64,000 nt of DNA from Lachnospiraceae bacterium (GTDB taxonomy: Bacteria > Bacillota > Clostridia > Lachnospirales > Lachnospiraceae), in contig JAFUIR010000004.1 in assembly GCA_017468395.1 (NCBI GenBank), positions 1 to 64,000 on the forward strand. The letters run 5' to 3'. Numbering within the stretch: position 1 is the first letter of the stretch; each line of letters starts with the position of its first letter. Positions 44,228 to 52,888 of the stretch are shown here, in pieces. Position numbers and translations under genes: made by a program. Below the pieces are notes generated by a model. That model was not told the origin of the DNA. It saw nothing but the letters and a program-made list of their open reading frames with translations, and did no database searches.

Positions 44228-45544
44228 TTAATACAAATTCTTTGTTACATAATCTTCACTTACATAGGCAACCTGTCCGTTGTAAAGTACCTTACACCAA
44301 CCGTCTGCAACTTCCAACAAATCCATTTTTTCGCCACCTGCAAAGACACCCAGTCTGGTACCATCAGTGCTTGGCAGTGAACGGATTCTTACATTGGTAT
44401 TTGCGGTTATGGTTCCGATTACCCTAAGTTCACCGGTGGATTCTTCTACTTTCAGATAATCTGATTTTACAAAACCTTCTCCGCCGCTATACTGGATTTT
44501 ACTCCAACCATTAGACATTTTTTCCAATACTTTTACCCGCTCGCCTTCATTTAACTGGCCCAGTCTATCCGAAGTTTTGCTGGCTGATTTTCTGATATTT
44601 ACGGCAGTCGTGGCTTTTGCATACACATCCTGCACTACTACAGGCTCCTGTGTTTGGTTCTGCTCACCCTCTGCGGGCTGCTCCCCTTCTGCGTTTTGCT
44701 CACCTTCGTTTGGCTGCTGGCCTTCCCCGGTTTGTTCGCCTTCTGTGGGCTGCTCACCTTCCCCGGTCTGTCCGCTACTTCCGTCCTGGGAAGCGATGAT
44801 GATTCCGATGGAAGTACGAATATCACTTTCCATCTGGGCAATAAACTCAAAAAGATCCGGGTTAGCCACCAGAGTTTCAGAATATTCTACTTCTGCTTTA
44901 TTACTAAGTTCCACTACATCATCCTGATGGACAATTTCATTAATATAATCTAATTCTTCCTGAGAACACTCGCTTTCATTCAGATACAAAGTACCGTCTT
45001 CTTTGGTACATACATAGAAAGTTTGTATTCCCGATACCTCTTCCTCAAAACCGTTAAATTTGGCTTTGGTATAAGCAAAAACAATATAAGAATTTTCTGT
45101 GGGGCCTGGTTTCGTATACACTTCCACAGAAGGATAATATTCAATGTAATTGCCAAGTTCACGGATTTTTATCTTTTCCATGTCTTCCACGACATTACAA
45201 ATGGCTTCCACTGCCTCTGCATTACCGTTTCCTAAAGCATCATAATAAGTACAAATCAATGTAAAAACTTCCTGATGTGCGTTTAACTCCAGTGGCGCAT
45301 AAGGCACTCCCTGAGTTTCCATTGTAGCCATCATGGTTTCATCTGTAAAACCTTCCGGTTCTGATTCTGTTCCTGACATTGTACCGGGCACTGTTTCCAG
45401 CACTCCCGTCATAGAATCTTCTTTTCCCCTTGCCCCCAGTGCTATGGAAACCGTGACCGCAACAACAGCAATTAATAAGACGGGAAAGATATATTTGCTG
45501 TATAAAACAACAAAATCCCTAATTCTTAATACTATTTTTTTCAT
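44228..45544 (-). CDS. Membrane-anchored protein with two SH3b domains
   Basis: The 438-aa protein has an N-terminal transmembrane segment (about residues 17-37), a soluble alpha/beta domain to about residue 240, then a low-complexity stalk of EGEQ-type units, and two bacterial SH3 domains at about 300-365 (VNIRKSASKTSDRLGQL, GWSKIQYSGGEGFVKSDYL) and 375-438 (VRIRSLPSTDGTRLGVF, GWCKVLYNGQVAYVSEDYV). SH3b domains commonly bind peptidoglycan peptides, so this is likely a cell-surface protein touching the wall. No catalytic domain is seen. ATG 45544 is annotated; a TTG two codons upstream is closer to the ideal distance from AAAAGG. A terminator follows. Confidence 0.85.
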   Translation of the reverse strand: MKKIVLRIRDFVVLYSKYIFPVLLIAVVAVTVSIALGARGKEDSMTGVLETVPGTMSGTESEPEGFTDETMMATMETQGVPYAPLELNAHQEVFTLICTYYDALGNGNAEAVEAICNVVEDMEKIKIRELGNYIEYYPSVEVYTKPGPTENSYIVFAYTKAKFNGFEEEVSGIQTFYVCTKEDGTLYLNESECSQEELDYINEIVHQDDVVELSNKAEVEYSETLVANPDLFEFIAQMESDIRTSIGIIIASQDGSSGQTGEGEQPTEGEQTGEGQQPNEGEQNAEGEQPAEGEQNQTQEPVVVQDVYAKATTAVNIRKSASKTSDRLGQLNEGERVKVLEKMSNGWSKIQYSGGEGFVKSDYLKVEESTGELRVIGTITANTNVRIRSLPSTDGTRLGVFAGGEKMDLLEVADGWCKVLYNGQVAYVSEDYVTKNLY

Positions 45545-45595
45545 AATCAATCTTTTCCTTTTTCACTGTGCAACTTTCTAGTGCGTGATGTAAAA

Positions 45596-45667
45596 TGCAC
45601 CCGACAGGAATCGAACCTGCATTAAAGGCGTCGGAGGCCTCCGTTCTATCCGTTAGACTACGGGTGC
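45596..45667 (-). tRNA. tRNA-Arg (anticodon CCG)
   Basis: Folding the minus strand gives acceptor GCACCCG pairing with CGGGTGC and discriminator A, an anticodon stem GAGGC/GCCTT, a 7-base loop C-T-CCG-A-C, and a T arm GCAGG-TTCGATT-CCTGT. The anticodon CCG reads CGG codons. The D stem has one C-A mismatch. CCA is not encoded. A sigma-A promoter lies just upstream. Confidence 0.93.
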
Positions 45668-45699
45668 AAATATTACAACTTTGTTACATCACTTTGACT

Positions 45700-45728
45700 A
45701 TAATATCACAAATAAAGAAATGTGTCTA
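45700..45728 (-). promoter_or_regulatory. Sigma-A promoter of tRNA-Arg
   Basis: Minus strand: TAGACA (45728-45723), 17 bases, TATTAT (45705-45700), about 33 bases before the tRNA. The rest of the gap to 45905 is unremarkable. Confidence 0.58.
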
Positions 45729-45905
45729 GCATTCTTTTCCCGCTTGCTTTACCAGTATTTTCCTCTTTTCGCCAAAAGGGGACGGAAATCAGACATTTGC
45801 AGAAGCGGGCACGAAACAGCCGTGTTGAATATTCATTGTAAAAAATTGTTGAAAAGAAACTTTATACAATGACTATTCACTCCGGCTACTTCGCTGCGTT
45901 GCTTT

Positions 45906-46880
45906 CTAAAGCATGGTTACCTTATGTTTCTCCCTATCATAATAGTAAACATTATCCGATAAAATTTCCTGCGGCTCTACCTGGGTTTGGTTAATTTCCC
46001 GCACCATTTCTTTTAAGTGACAAATTTCCCCGCCGTCCGCCTCCGGAACCAAAATAATCTCATGGACGGAACTTGGCAAAATAATAAAATCCGACTGCAT
46101 GATTTTAGCCATGTCCTGCAGTATGCTGTCAAATATCATACATATTGCTCCTAAGTATTTCCCGCGGTTTGTTACTACATACATGGGACCTTTGCCACTT
46201 TCATTTTGCAGTCCCTCTATAATTTGTTCCGCCAAATCTTCCGCCATCTCCGGAGAAAACTCATCTTCATCAATGTCAGCCAGTCCTCTTTCATTTTGCA
46301 AATTTTCTTTCAACATATCCCGCATCATATCCAGCATATTATACCACTGATATCCAAGATTTTTTTCCGTATTTTCCAGCGCATCCAAAAGCAGTTGCCC
46401 GTCATTAATCCCCCATTTTTTCATATGTACGTTATAAATAAGTATGGTACCGTTTCCTATAATCTCATTGGCATAAGCGTAATAACAGACAATGGCTAAA
46501 TCCTCAAATTTTCTATGGGGAGCCTCCTTGAGCATTTCTTTATTTTTCTCATAATTAACCAACTTACAAAACAACTGTTTTTTTACTCTTTCATAATCGC
46601 CGAAAAAGTCCATGTTAATTCTGCCGCCCACCTTTGTATCTTCATAAATCTTTGCAATATCGCTGACCACTCCCGACAATGGTTTACCGTTCTGATAATC
46701 TTCATAAAAGGCATTCAGATACACAGTAGGAGAAAGATTGCTCTCCTTATTAAAAATGGTCATTCCTGTTAAATAGATACCATTGTTTTTTCTAATATCG
46801 CGCACAGCCACTTCCACCTGCGCTCCTAAAAATTTTTGTACCCCTTCTGATACTTTTTCTGTAAATGTCGTAAATTCCAT
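45906..46880 (-). CDS. DUF5688 family protein
   Basis: The 324-aa soluble protein resembles the DUF5688 family found almost only in Lachnospiraceae. Features: MEFTTFTEKVSEGVQKFLG at the start, DIRKNNGIYLTGMTIF, a tyrosine-rich NAFYEDYQNGKPLSG, and the C-terminal FIILPSSVHEIILVPE strand typical of the family. No catalytic motif, signal or membrane segment is seen. Its role is unknown. ATG 46880 follows AAAGGA; the longer frame upstream runs into the efp terminator. The gene is encoded alone between a terminator and a tRNA. Confidence 0.8.
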   Translation of the reverse strand: MEFTTFTEKVSEGVQKFLGAQVEVAVRDIRKNNGIYLTGMTIFNKESNLSPTVYLNAFYEDYQNGKPLSGVVSDIAKIYEDTKVGGRINMDFFGDYERVKKQLFCKLVNYEKNKEMLKEAPHRKFEDLAIVCYYAYANEIIGNGTILIYNVHMKKWGINDGQLLLDALENTEKNLGYQWYNMLDMMRDMLKENLQNERGLADIDEDEFSPEMAEDLAEQIIEGLQNESGKGPMYVVTNRGKYLGAICMIFDSILQDMAKIMQSDFIILPSSVHEIILVPEADGGEICHLKEMVREINQTQVEPQEILSDNVYYYDREKHKVTML

Positions 46881-46951
46881 ATAAGTTTTCCTTTCTACAC
46901 AAAATAATAATCGAGCCTCGTGCAAGCACGGACTTTTCCTCGCTACACGCG

Positions 46952-46982
46952 AAAAAAGACAATGGAATAAATCCATTGTCTT
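46952..46982 (-). terminator. Terminator of efp
   Basis: Minus strand: AAGACAATGGA and TCCATTGTCTT form a perfect 11-bp stem with a TTTAT loop, followed by TTTT. It lies 31 bases after the efp stop codon. Confidence 0.95.
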
Positions 46983-47012
46983 ATAAGCTCTGATAGTATA
47001 TTTATATATGCA

Positions 47013-47570
47013 TTATACTCTGGACAGATACTCACCTGTTCTGGTGTCAATCTTGATGTGGTCACCCTGATCAACAAACAGAGGAACGTATACTGTAGCG
47101 CCTGTTTCAACAACTGCGGGCTTGGTAGCACCTGTAGCTGTATCTCCTTTGAAGCCGGGCTCTGTCTCTGTAATCTCAAGTTCTACGAACAGAGGAGGCT
47201 CAACTGCGAATACGTTGCCGTTATGTGAGCAAACTTTGCACATTTCATTTTCTTTAACGAATTTGAGTGCATCGCCGATAGAATCTGCATTCAATGCAAT
47301 CTGGTCGTAGTTTTCTACGTCCATGAAATAGAACAAATCGCCATCAGAATACAAATACTGCATATCTTTTCTATCAATACGTGCCTGGGGGCATTTTTCT
47401 GTAGGTCTGAAAGTTTTTTCAACTACACCGCCACTCTTGATGTTTTTCAGTTTGGTTCTGACAAATGCCGCACCTTTACCGGGTTTTACATGCTGGAACT
47501 CAATGATCTGGAAAATATTATTATCCATTTCAATAGTAATACCGTTTCTGAAATCACCTGCTGAGATCAT
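47013..47570 (-). CDS. efp: Translation elongation factor P
   Basis: The 185-aa three-domain protein frees ribosomes stalled on polyproline. Domain I has the loop [12 protein letters not shown] whose Lys32 enters the peptidyl transferase centre. Domains II and III follow, ending in the standard [22 protein letters not shown] block. Lys32 is kept. The modification enzymes EpmA/EpmB of proteobacteria are not seen. ATG 47570 follows AGGAGG. A terminator ends it, so it is a single-gene unit. Confidence 0.97.
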   Translation of the reverse strand: MISAGDFRNGITIEMDNNIFQIIEFQHVKPGKGAAFVRTKLKNIKSGGVVEKTFRPTEKCPQARIDRKDMQYLYSDGDLFYFMDVENYDQIALNADSIGDALKFVKENEMCKVCSHNGNVFAVEPPLFVELEITETEPGFKGDTATGATKPAVVETGATVYVPLFVDQGDHIKIDTRTGEYLSRV

Positions 47571-47664
47571 ATTTTATTTCCTCCTGAAATTTCACGTTTA
47601 ATTCACTCATATAGTGTAAACTATAAATCCCTATTTTTCAACCATTTTTTTGCAATATATAAAA

Positions 47665-48108
47665 CTATTTTTTCCGGGTAGCCATTTCAATCACACTGTC
47701 AATGGCCATCAGATACCCTTTCAGCCCTTGTCCGTATATCTGTTTGTCGCATACCGGCGCTGTTACGGATACCTTGCGGAACTCTTCTCTCTTGGTAATA
47801 TCCGAAATATGAATTTCCACTTTCGGCACCACAATACTTGCCAGTGCATCACGGATTGCGTAACTGTAATGAGTATACGCACCCGGATTGATTACAATTC
47901 CTTCCGTTCCGTCAAAATAAGAATCCTGAATGCGGTCAATAATTGCGCCCTCGTGATTGCTCTGGAACACCTCCAGTTCGCATCCGGTCTCTTTCCCTTT
48001 TTCTGCTATCATTTGCAAAAGATAATCATAATCTTCGTTTCCGTACACACTTTTTTCCCTGATTCCCAAAAAATTAATATTGGGCCCGTTAATTACCAAA
48101 ATTTTCAT
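47665..48108 (-). CDS. aroQ: 3-dehydroquinate dehydratase, type II
   Basis: The 147-aa dodecameric enzyme performs the third step of the shikimate pathway. Signature GPNINFLG, the flexible lid with the catalytic arginine and tyrosine (REKSVYG), NHEGAIIDRI, NPGAYTHYSYAIRDAL and VEIHISDI are all present. ATG 48108 has GGAGG nine bases upstream and gives MKILVINGPN, the usual N-terminus. It overlaps the end of aroK by 20 bases in another frame. It is the last gene of a run yqeG, aroE, aroK, aroQ. Confidence 0.97.
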   Translation of the reverse strand: MKILVINGPNINFLGIREKSVYGNEDYDYLLQMIAEKGKETGCELEVFQSNHEGAIIDRIQDSYFDGTEGIVINPGAYTHYSYAIRDALASIVVPKVEIHISDITKREEFRKVSVTAPVCDKQIYGQGLKGYLMAIDSVIEMATRKK

Positions 48109-48613
48109 AACCAATCGCCTCCGTAATCTCATCCAAAATCTGTTCTATATTTTTTTCGCCCACATCAATAATCACATCCGCCGCACTCTCATAAATTCCT
48201 GCACGTTCTCCCAAAAGTTTGCGGATTTTCCCCAGCGGGTCCTCCCCCTGCAAAAGCGGTCTGGTGGTATCGTTTTTCAATCGTTCGTAAACGTTCTCCG
48301 GCTGAATCCGAAGATAAATTACCATTCCCAGTTTGTGCAGTAAGTTACGGTTTTCCTCTCTTAAGGGCAGTCCGCCGCCGGTCGCAATGATTTTTTCTCC
48401 CTTTTCCTCACACATTCTGCGCAAAAGGTCTGTCTCTAAATCCCGAAAAAAGGCTTCCCCCTTTTCTGCAAAAATCTCACTGACCGTCATTTTCTGCTCC
48501 CGCTCAATACGCTTATCCGTATCTTCTACCACTCTTCTGATGCGATAAGATAAACGGATGCCCACGGTAGATTTTCCGCAGCCCATAAATCCTATGAGTA
48601 TTACCTGTTTCAT
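48089..48613 (-). CDS. aroK: Shikimate kinase
   Basis: This 174-aa P-loop kinase makes shikimate-3-phosphate. Walker A is GFMGCGKSTVG, the shikimate-binding DTDKRIE and GGGLPLR follow, and the LID region includes TTRPLL. ATG 48613 has GGAGG upstream. It starts 21 bases after aroE ends and its stop lies inside the aroQ start, consistent with coupled expression. Confidence 0.95.
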   Translation of the reverse strand: MKQVILIGFMGCGKSTVGIRLSYRIRRVVEDTDKRIEREQKMTVSEIFAEKGEAFFRDLETDLLRRMCEEKGEKIIATGGGLPLREENRNLLHKLGMVIYLRIQPENVYERLKNDTTRPLLQGEDPLGKIRKLLGERAGIYESAADVIIDVGEKNIEQILDEITEAIGYENFGN

Positions 48614-48634
48614 CTTTTTGTCCTCCGCCCGGTT

Positions 48635-49486
48635 TTATCCGCGAATAATTTCGTAAATCACCTCGGCCTGCTCCTTTGTTACCACCACATCGTTCCATAG
48701 TTCATAAGCGATGATTCCCTGATACAGCAGCATTTTAAGACCGTTATAAGCCAATCCGCCCTGCTCTTTTACCAGTTTCATAAACTTCGTTTCTCTGGGA
48801 TTAAACACCAAATCGTAGCCCACATCCACCAGTTTATAAAATGCTTCATCTTCAATCACCGCTTCGTCCACCTTGGGATGCATGCCCACACTGGTGGCCT
48901 GAATGGCAAGATATTTTTTCTTCTCAAGTTTATTTACATCCGAAAGCGCCAGTACTTTTACCAGCTGCTTCTCATAAAAACCATTGACTTCCTCTGCGAT
49001 TTTCTGCGCCCTGTCGGCACTTCTGTTTATAATAATAATTTCCTTTACGCCCTTATCTGCCAGCATTACCGCCACAGCCCTAGCTACGCCTCCGGCTCCC
49101 AAAATCAGCACTTCCCGGTCCTCTAACTGCACACCGTCACTAACCATGGCCCGGTAAAGTCCGGGCATGTCCGTGTTATAGCCCTTATATCCCCCATCTT
49201 TCCGCACCAGAGTATTTACCGCACCAATTTGCTTTGCCAAAGGGTCAATATCCACTAAAAAAGGAATAACATCGCTTTTATAAGGCACGGTCACATTCAC
49301 TCCCAAAATATTCAGGGCGTAAGCACCTTTTACCGCATCTTCCAGTCTGCCCTCTTCCACATGAAAAGGTACATATACCAAATCAATATCCATCTGTTTT
49401 GCAAGATTATTATGTATGGCGGGAGACATGGTATGCTCCACGGGATTGCCGATAAGTCCGCAGGTTCTGGTCTTTCCGTTTATCAT
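48635..49486 (-). CDS. aroE: Shikimate dehydrogenase
   Basis: The 283-aa NADPH enzyme reduces 3-dehydroshikimate. The substrate site has NPVEHTMSP and the catalytic lysine in NVTVPYK, the paired aspartate is in YNTDMPGL, and the nucleotide fold shows GAGGVARAVAVML. ATG 49486 overlaps the stop of yqeG (ATGA). It is followed by aroK and aroQ, giving three consecutive shikimate pathway enzymes in order. Confidence 0.96.
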   Translation of the reverse strand: MINGKTRTCGLIGNPVEHTMSPAIHNNLAKQMDIDLVYVPFHVEEGRLEDAVKGAYALNILGVNVTVPYKSDVIPFLVDIDPLAKQIGAVNTLVRKDGGYKGYNTDMPGLYRAMVSDGVQLEDREVLILGAGGVARAVAVMLADKGVKEIIIINRSADRAQKIAEEVNGFYEKQLVKVLALSDVNKLEKKKYLAIQATSVGMHPKVDEAVIEDEAFYKLVDVGYDLVFNPRETKFMKLVKEQGGLAYNGLKMLLYQGIIAYELWNDVVVTKEQAEVIYEIIRG

Positions 49487-49989
49487 TTCTCAGTTCCTTT
49501 CTGCTTTCTGTAAAAATAAAGCACGATTTTCTCAAAAAATCTTTTCAGCACTATCTGAATTTCTTCCTTGGGATGGATAGGCTTTACAAGGTATGTGACA
49601 ATCCCCAGTTTTTTTGCTCCCCACACATCCGTAAACAACTGGTCGCCTACAAATACAGTAGTCTGCACATCCGTTCCCATCTGCTCCATGGCCTTTTCAT
49701 AACCGGCACTTCCCGGTTTACCGGCTTTAAAAATATACTGTGCTTTTACCGCATCGTTAAAACTCTTTACTCTGGGCTCCTTGTTATTTGAAAGAAGCAT
49801 TACTTTGTAACCTGTTTTTTTCAGTTTTTCCACCAAGGTGACGGCTCTTTCATCTGCCGGCGCTCCGTGGGGCACCAGCGTGTTGTCTATATCAAAAATA
49901 ATACCACGATATCCTTTTTCATATAATGATTCATAATCAATGTCGTAGGCTGATTCCACATCATAATCCGGATAAAACCCTTTCAGCAT
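49483..49989 (-). CDS. yqeG: YqeG family HAD phosphatase
   Basis: The 168-aa protein is HAD subfamily IIIA. It has the nucleophile motif DIDNTLVPHG, motif II in LLSNNKEP, the lysine in FKAGKPGSAG and acidic motif VFVGDQLFTDVWGA. B. subtilis YqeG has the same size and N-terminus (MLK-F-P), which decides the start here: ATG 49989, after GGGAG, rather than the upstream in-frame ATGs. The family is a broadly conserved phosphatase of unknown natural substrate, often beside aroE. Confidence 0.92.
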   Translation of the reverse strand: MLKGFYPDYDVESAYDIDYESLYEKGYRGIIFDIDNTLVPHGAPADERAVTLVEKLKKTGYKVMLLSNNKEPRVKSFNDAVKAQYIFKAGKPGSAGYEKAMEQMGTDVQTTVFVGDQLFTDVWGAKKLGIVTYLVKPIHPKEEIQIVLKRFFEKIVLYFYRKQKGTEK

Positions 49990-50029
49990 GTTTTCTCTCC
50001 CATCTGCAAGTTCTTTTCTTATCATAGCA

Positions 50030-50057
50030 AAACACCCTGCCATTTAGCAAGGTGTTA
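50030..50057 (-). terminator. Hairpin after nrdR
   Basis: Minus strand: AACACCTTGC and GCAGGGTGTT form a stem with one mismatch, followed by only three T. It probably lowers readthrough from nrdR into yqeG. Confidence 0.55.
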
Positions 50058-50078
50058 CTATGTTTTCTATGCTGTTTA

Positions 50079-50537
50079 CTACTTTTTATCATTCAAGACA
50101 CTTTTCAGTTCTTCCATGAAAGTATTGATATCTTTAAATTCTCTGTAAACGGAAGCAAAACGGACATAGGCAACCGCCTCTAAATCCTTCAGTTTGTTCA
50201 TAACCAATTCTCCGATTACATCACTGGGGATTTCCTTTTCTTCCATATTAAAAATCTCTGTTTCCACTTCGTCAATGAGCTGGGTAATCTGCGCCGCACT
50301 AATGGGACGTTTATGACAGGCACGCAGCACACCGGCCTCAATTTTTTTTCTGTCATAAGTCTCTCTGTTATTATCTTTTTTAATAATAATCAGCGGAATA
50401 GTCTCAATTTTCTCATAAGTGGTGAAACGCTTATCACACTCGTCACATACTCTTCTGCGGCGGATAGAATTATTTTCATCAGCCGGTCTGGAATCGATTA
50501 CTCTGGTATTTTCATGTCCGCAAAAAGGGCATTTCAT
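50079..50537 (-). CDS. nrdR: Ribonucleotide reductase repressor NrdR
   Basis: The 152-aa protein senses nucleotide levels and represses ribonucleotide reductase genes. Zinc ribbon: CPFCGH and CDEC at the N-terminus, with the conserved VIDSRPADENNSIRRRR. Then comes the ATP-cone domain with KKDNNRETYDRKKIEAG. The length is standard. ATG 50537 is followed by the classic MKCPFCGHENTRVIDSR start. No ribonucleotide reductase gene or NrdR box was seen in the window. Confidence 0.97.
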   Translation of the reverse strand: MKCPFCGHENTRVIDSRPADENNSIRRRRVCDECDKRFTTYEKIETIPLIIIKKDNNRETYDRKKIEAGVLRACHKRPISAAQITQLIDEVETEIFNMEEKEIPSDVIGELVMNKLKDLEAVAYVRFASVYREFKDINTFMEELKSVLNDKK

Positions 50538-50616
50538 ATTGTTATCCTCCCGAAAAAATCGACATTTTGTTTCTTTTATTATATTGGAACGCGCACTTTA
50601 TGTCAACTTTTTTACT

Positions 50617-50859
50617 TTATCTTTCGTTACAGCAAATATCTACCAAAATAATGTCAGGACCAATCTGTTTGATATCCTTATAAGGAATGACATAGTCGGA
50701 CTCCGCTTTCAACAGATTGCAGAATTTACTGCCCTTGGGCACAATAATTTTACAGATACAACCGCACCTTTCGTCAAACTCCATATCCGAAACTTTTCCG
50801 AGACATTTGCAATCCCGCAGATTAATCACACTTTTACATTTAAATTCAGAAAACAACAT
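50617..50859 (-). CDS. YlmC/YmxH family sporulation protein
   Basis: The 80-aa protein has the PRC-barrel-like core of the YlmC/YmxH family: LFSEFKCKSVINLRDCKCLG, then VSDMEFDERCGCICKIIVPKG and IPYKDIKQIGPDIILVDI. It is cysteine-rich, with eight cysteines including LVDICC at the end. In Bacillus it is encoded near sporulation genes, as here beside sigG. ATG 50859 follows GGAG, giving MLFSEFK; a longer frame exists without a better site. The function is not established. Confidence 0.85.
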   Translation of the reverse strand: MLFSEFKCKSVINLRDCKCLGKVSDMEFDERCGCICKIIVPKGSKFCNLLKAESDYVIPYKDIKQIGPDIILVDICCNER

Positions 50860-50937
50860 ATCATTTTCTCCGCAGTTTTCTTCTATATCAATATATGTAT
50901 ACACGTGCGCTTTTGTTACAAAACTTTTCCTGCACCC

Positions 50938-50967
50938 GCATAGAACTTCCGGGCAATGACCATACTA
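50938..50967 (+). promoter_or_regulatory. Predicted sigma-G promoter of sigG
   Basis: GCATA (50938-50942), 18 bases, then CATACTA (50961-50967). It matches the sigma-G consensus GHATR-N18-CATnnTA completely. In B. subtilis sigG is autoregulated in this way. The ATG is at 51018. Confidence 0.65.
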
Positions 50968-51017
50968 TTTTTAGCATTCACTAGTGAACAAAAAACCATG
51001 AAAGGCTCGGTAACTGT

Positions 51018-51797
51018 ATGGCACAAGGTAAAGTAGAAATCTGCGGCGTGAACACTTCCAAACTTCCGCTGCTTTGCGCCTCCGAAAAAGAGGCTCTTTT
51101 TTCCCGCATCGAAAACGGAGATTTGGAGGCTCGCGAAAAATACATTGAAGGTAACTTACGTCTCGTATTGAGCATCATTAAACGTTTTTCTTCCAGTAAC
51201 GAAAATGTGGATGACCTTTTTCAGATCGGCTGTATTGGCCTAATTAAAGCAATTGACAATTTTGATTCCACCCTGAACGTGAAATTTTCCACCTACGCCG
51301 TTCCCATGATTATTGGCGAAATAAGACGTTTTCTGCGGGATAACAATACCATCCGCGTCTCCCGCTCCCTAAAAGATACCGCCTATAAAGCGATCTATGC
51401 CAAAGAGGCTTTAATCAAAAAAAATTCACGGGAACCTTCCTTGGAAGAAATTTCCAAGGAAATCAGCATTTCCGTAGAAGATATCACTTATGCACTGGAT
51501 GCTTTGCAGACCCCAATGAGTTTGTACGAACCTATTTATACCGACGGCGGTGATACTCTTTATGTTATGGACCAGATTAGTGACAAAAAAAATAAGGAAG
51601 AGACGTGGATTGAACATCTCTCCCTCAGTGAAGCCATGAAACGATTAAATGAACGGGAACACGAAATCATTTCCCTGCGTTTTTTTGAAGGCAAAACCCA
51701 AATGGAAGTTGCCGACCTTATAGGCATATCCCAGGCTCAGGTCTCCCGCCTGGAAAAAAATGCCCTTCGAACCATGCGCTCTTATCTGGCGGTTTAG
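51018..51797 (+). CDS. sigG: Sporulation sigma factor SigG
   Basis: The 259-aa sigma-70 family factor is active in the forespore after engulfment. It begins with the SigG-type N-terminus (QGKVEICGVNTSKLPLL) known from B. subtilis. Region 2 (LFQIGCIGLIKAIDNFD, FSTYAVPMIIGEIRRFLRD) and region 4 (QMEVADLIGISQAQVSRLEK) are complete. The start ATG at 51018 has only a weak upstream AAGG, so translation may be low or controlled. It is on the plus strand, opposite to sigE and spoIIGA; in Bacillus the three are collinear. Its last bases overlap the end of a small minus-strand gene. Confidence 0.96.
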   Translation: MAQGKVEICGVNTSKLPLLCASEKEALFSRIENGDLEAREKYIEGNLRLVLSIIKRFSSSNENVDDLFQIGCIGLIKAIDNFDSTLNVKFSTYAVPMIIGEIRRFLRDNNTIRVSRSLKDTAYKAIYAKEALIKKNSREPSLEEISKEISISVEDITYALDALQTPMSLYEPIYTDGGDTLYVMDQISDKKNKEETWIEHLSLSEAMKRLNEREHEIISLRFFEGKTQMEVADLIGISQAQVSRLEKNALRTMRSYLAV

Positions 51798-52072
51798 TTT
51801 TTCACAAAACGCTCTCTTTCTTCAAAATAGACGTTATTCATCCAATCAACCGCATCTGTCACCCCGTCCTGTGAAAAAGAAAAGGTGTTGCTTCTCTTTT
51901 CTTCCTCCGGAGTCATTATAAAATTTAATGGCTCCGGCCAGACGGTAGCCTTCAACATTTTCTCATCCTCGACGGAAACTTGTTCCAAACGGTACCTCAT
52001 CCCCTGATGGCATCCCGTATATTCCGATTTTTTCAAAAATTCCATAGATAAAATATCGTCTTTACTAATCAT
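51794..52072 (-). CDS. Small protein of unknown function between sigE and sigG
   Basis: The 92-aa soluble protein has no signal peptide. Visible blocks: ILSMEFLKKSEYTGCHQGMR, YRLEQVSVEDEKMLKATVWP, then an acidic Phe/Trp-rich end (VDWMNNVYFEERERF). The LKATVWPEPLNF block could be the edge of a compact alpha/beta fold. It starts 40 bases after sigE with AAGG at normal distance, so it is probably part of the spoIIGA-sigE transcript, and overlaps sigG by 4 bases at its end. I cannot name the family. Confidence 0.75.
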   Translation of the reverse strand: MISKDDILSMEFLKKSEYTGCHQGMRYRLEQVSVEDEKMLKATVWPEPLNFIMTPEEEKRSNTFSFSQDGVTDAVDWMNNVYFEERERFVKN

Positions 52073-52112
52073 CCAAAGTACCTTCCCTTACCTTTTTCAT
52101 CCGTTTCTCTCT

Positions 52113-52856
52113 TTACAGCATAACGCGGCTCATCTCTTTTTTCAACTGCTTCATGATTTTTTTCTCCAGTCTGGATATGTAAGATTGGGATATACCTAAA
52201 TACTCCGCCACTTCTTTTTGGGTCATTTCTTTATCCTCTCGGCCCCCCAACCCAAAACGAAGATTAATAATTGTTTTTTCCCTGTCTGTCAATTTGTCAA
52301 TGGCTTTCATCAACATTTTTCTCTCCACTTCATTTTCCAAATCCCTGTAAATCACATCCTCGTCTGTTCCAAGAATATCGGAAAGAAGCAGTTCATTGCC
52401 GTCCCAGTCCACATTTAACGGCTCATCAATGGACACTTCCAGTCTGGTTTTATTATTTCTGCGCAAATACATCAAAATCTCGTTTTCGATGCATCTGGAG
52501 GCATAAGTTGCCAACTTAATATTCTTTCCCGGATTAAAAGTATTGATGGACTTAATCAGACCAATGGTGCCGATGGAAATCAAATCCTCCACTCCCACTC
52601 CGGTATTGTCAAATTTTTTTGCAATATACACCACAAGGCGCAAATTGTGCTCTATCAAAATAGCCTTGGCTTCATCCTCGTACTCTGTTCCAAGGTCATT
52701 AATTACTTCGTTTTCCCTCTCCGCTTCCAAGGGCGGCGGAAGCACCTCGCTCCCTCCTATATAGTGAATATCTCCCTGTTTTTGAAACAGGAAATTTTTT
52801 TCCTTCTGAATTAGTTTAAAGTATATCTTTCCCGGCATTGCCACTTTTAGTATCAT
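52113..52856 (-). CDS. sigE: Sporulation sigma factor SigE (pro-sigma-E)
   Basis: This 247-aa mother-cell sigma factor is made as an inactive precursor. The first about 30 residues are the pro-sequence ([19 protein letters not shown]), with the processing region before [13 protein letters not shown], which matches the YYIGGSEALPPPL block of B. subtilis SigE. Region 2 ([34 protein letters not shown]) and region 4 ([20 protein letters not shown]) are complete. ATG 52856 follows GGAGGAAA. It lies 32 bases after spoIIGA, whose product removes the pro-sequence. Confidence 0.97.
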   Translation of the reverse strand: MILKVAMPGKIYFKLIQKEKNFLFQKQGDIHYIGGSEVLPPPLEAERENEVINDLGTEYEDEAKAILIEHNLRLVVYIAKKFDNTGVGVEDLISIGTIGLIKSINTFNPGKNIKLATYASRCIENEILMYLRRNNKTRLEVSIDEPLNVDWDGNELLLSDILGTDEDVIYRDLENEVERKMLMKAIDKLTDREKTIINLRFGLGGREDKEMTQKEVAEYLGISQSYISRLEKKIMKQLKKEMSRVML

Positions 52857-52888
52857 ATTTTCCTCCATTCTGCCCATTCTTTGGCACT

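Noticed and set aside
44650-44790. Repeats in the SH3 protein gene resembling a CRISPR or recombination site
   Set aside because: They are imperfect, codon-sized and encode EGEQ units; no spacer structure.
46881-46976. 32-residue N-terminal extension of the DUF5688 protein
   Set aside because: It would begin next to the efp terminator and lacks a ribosome binding site; ATG 46880 has AAAGGA.
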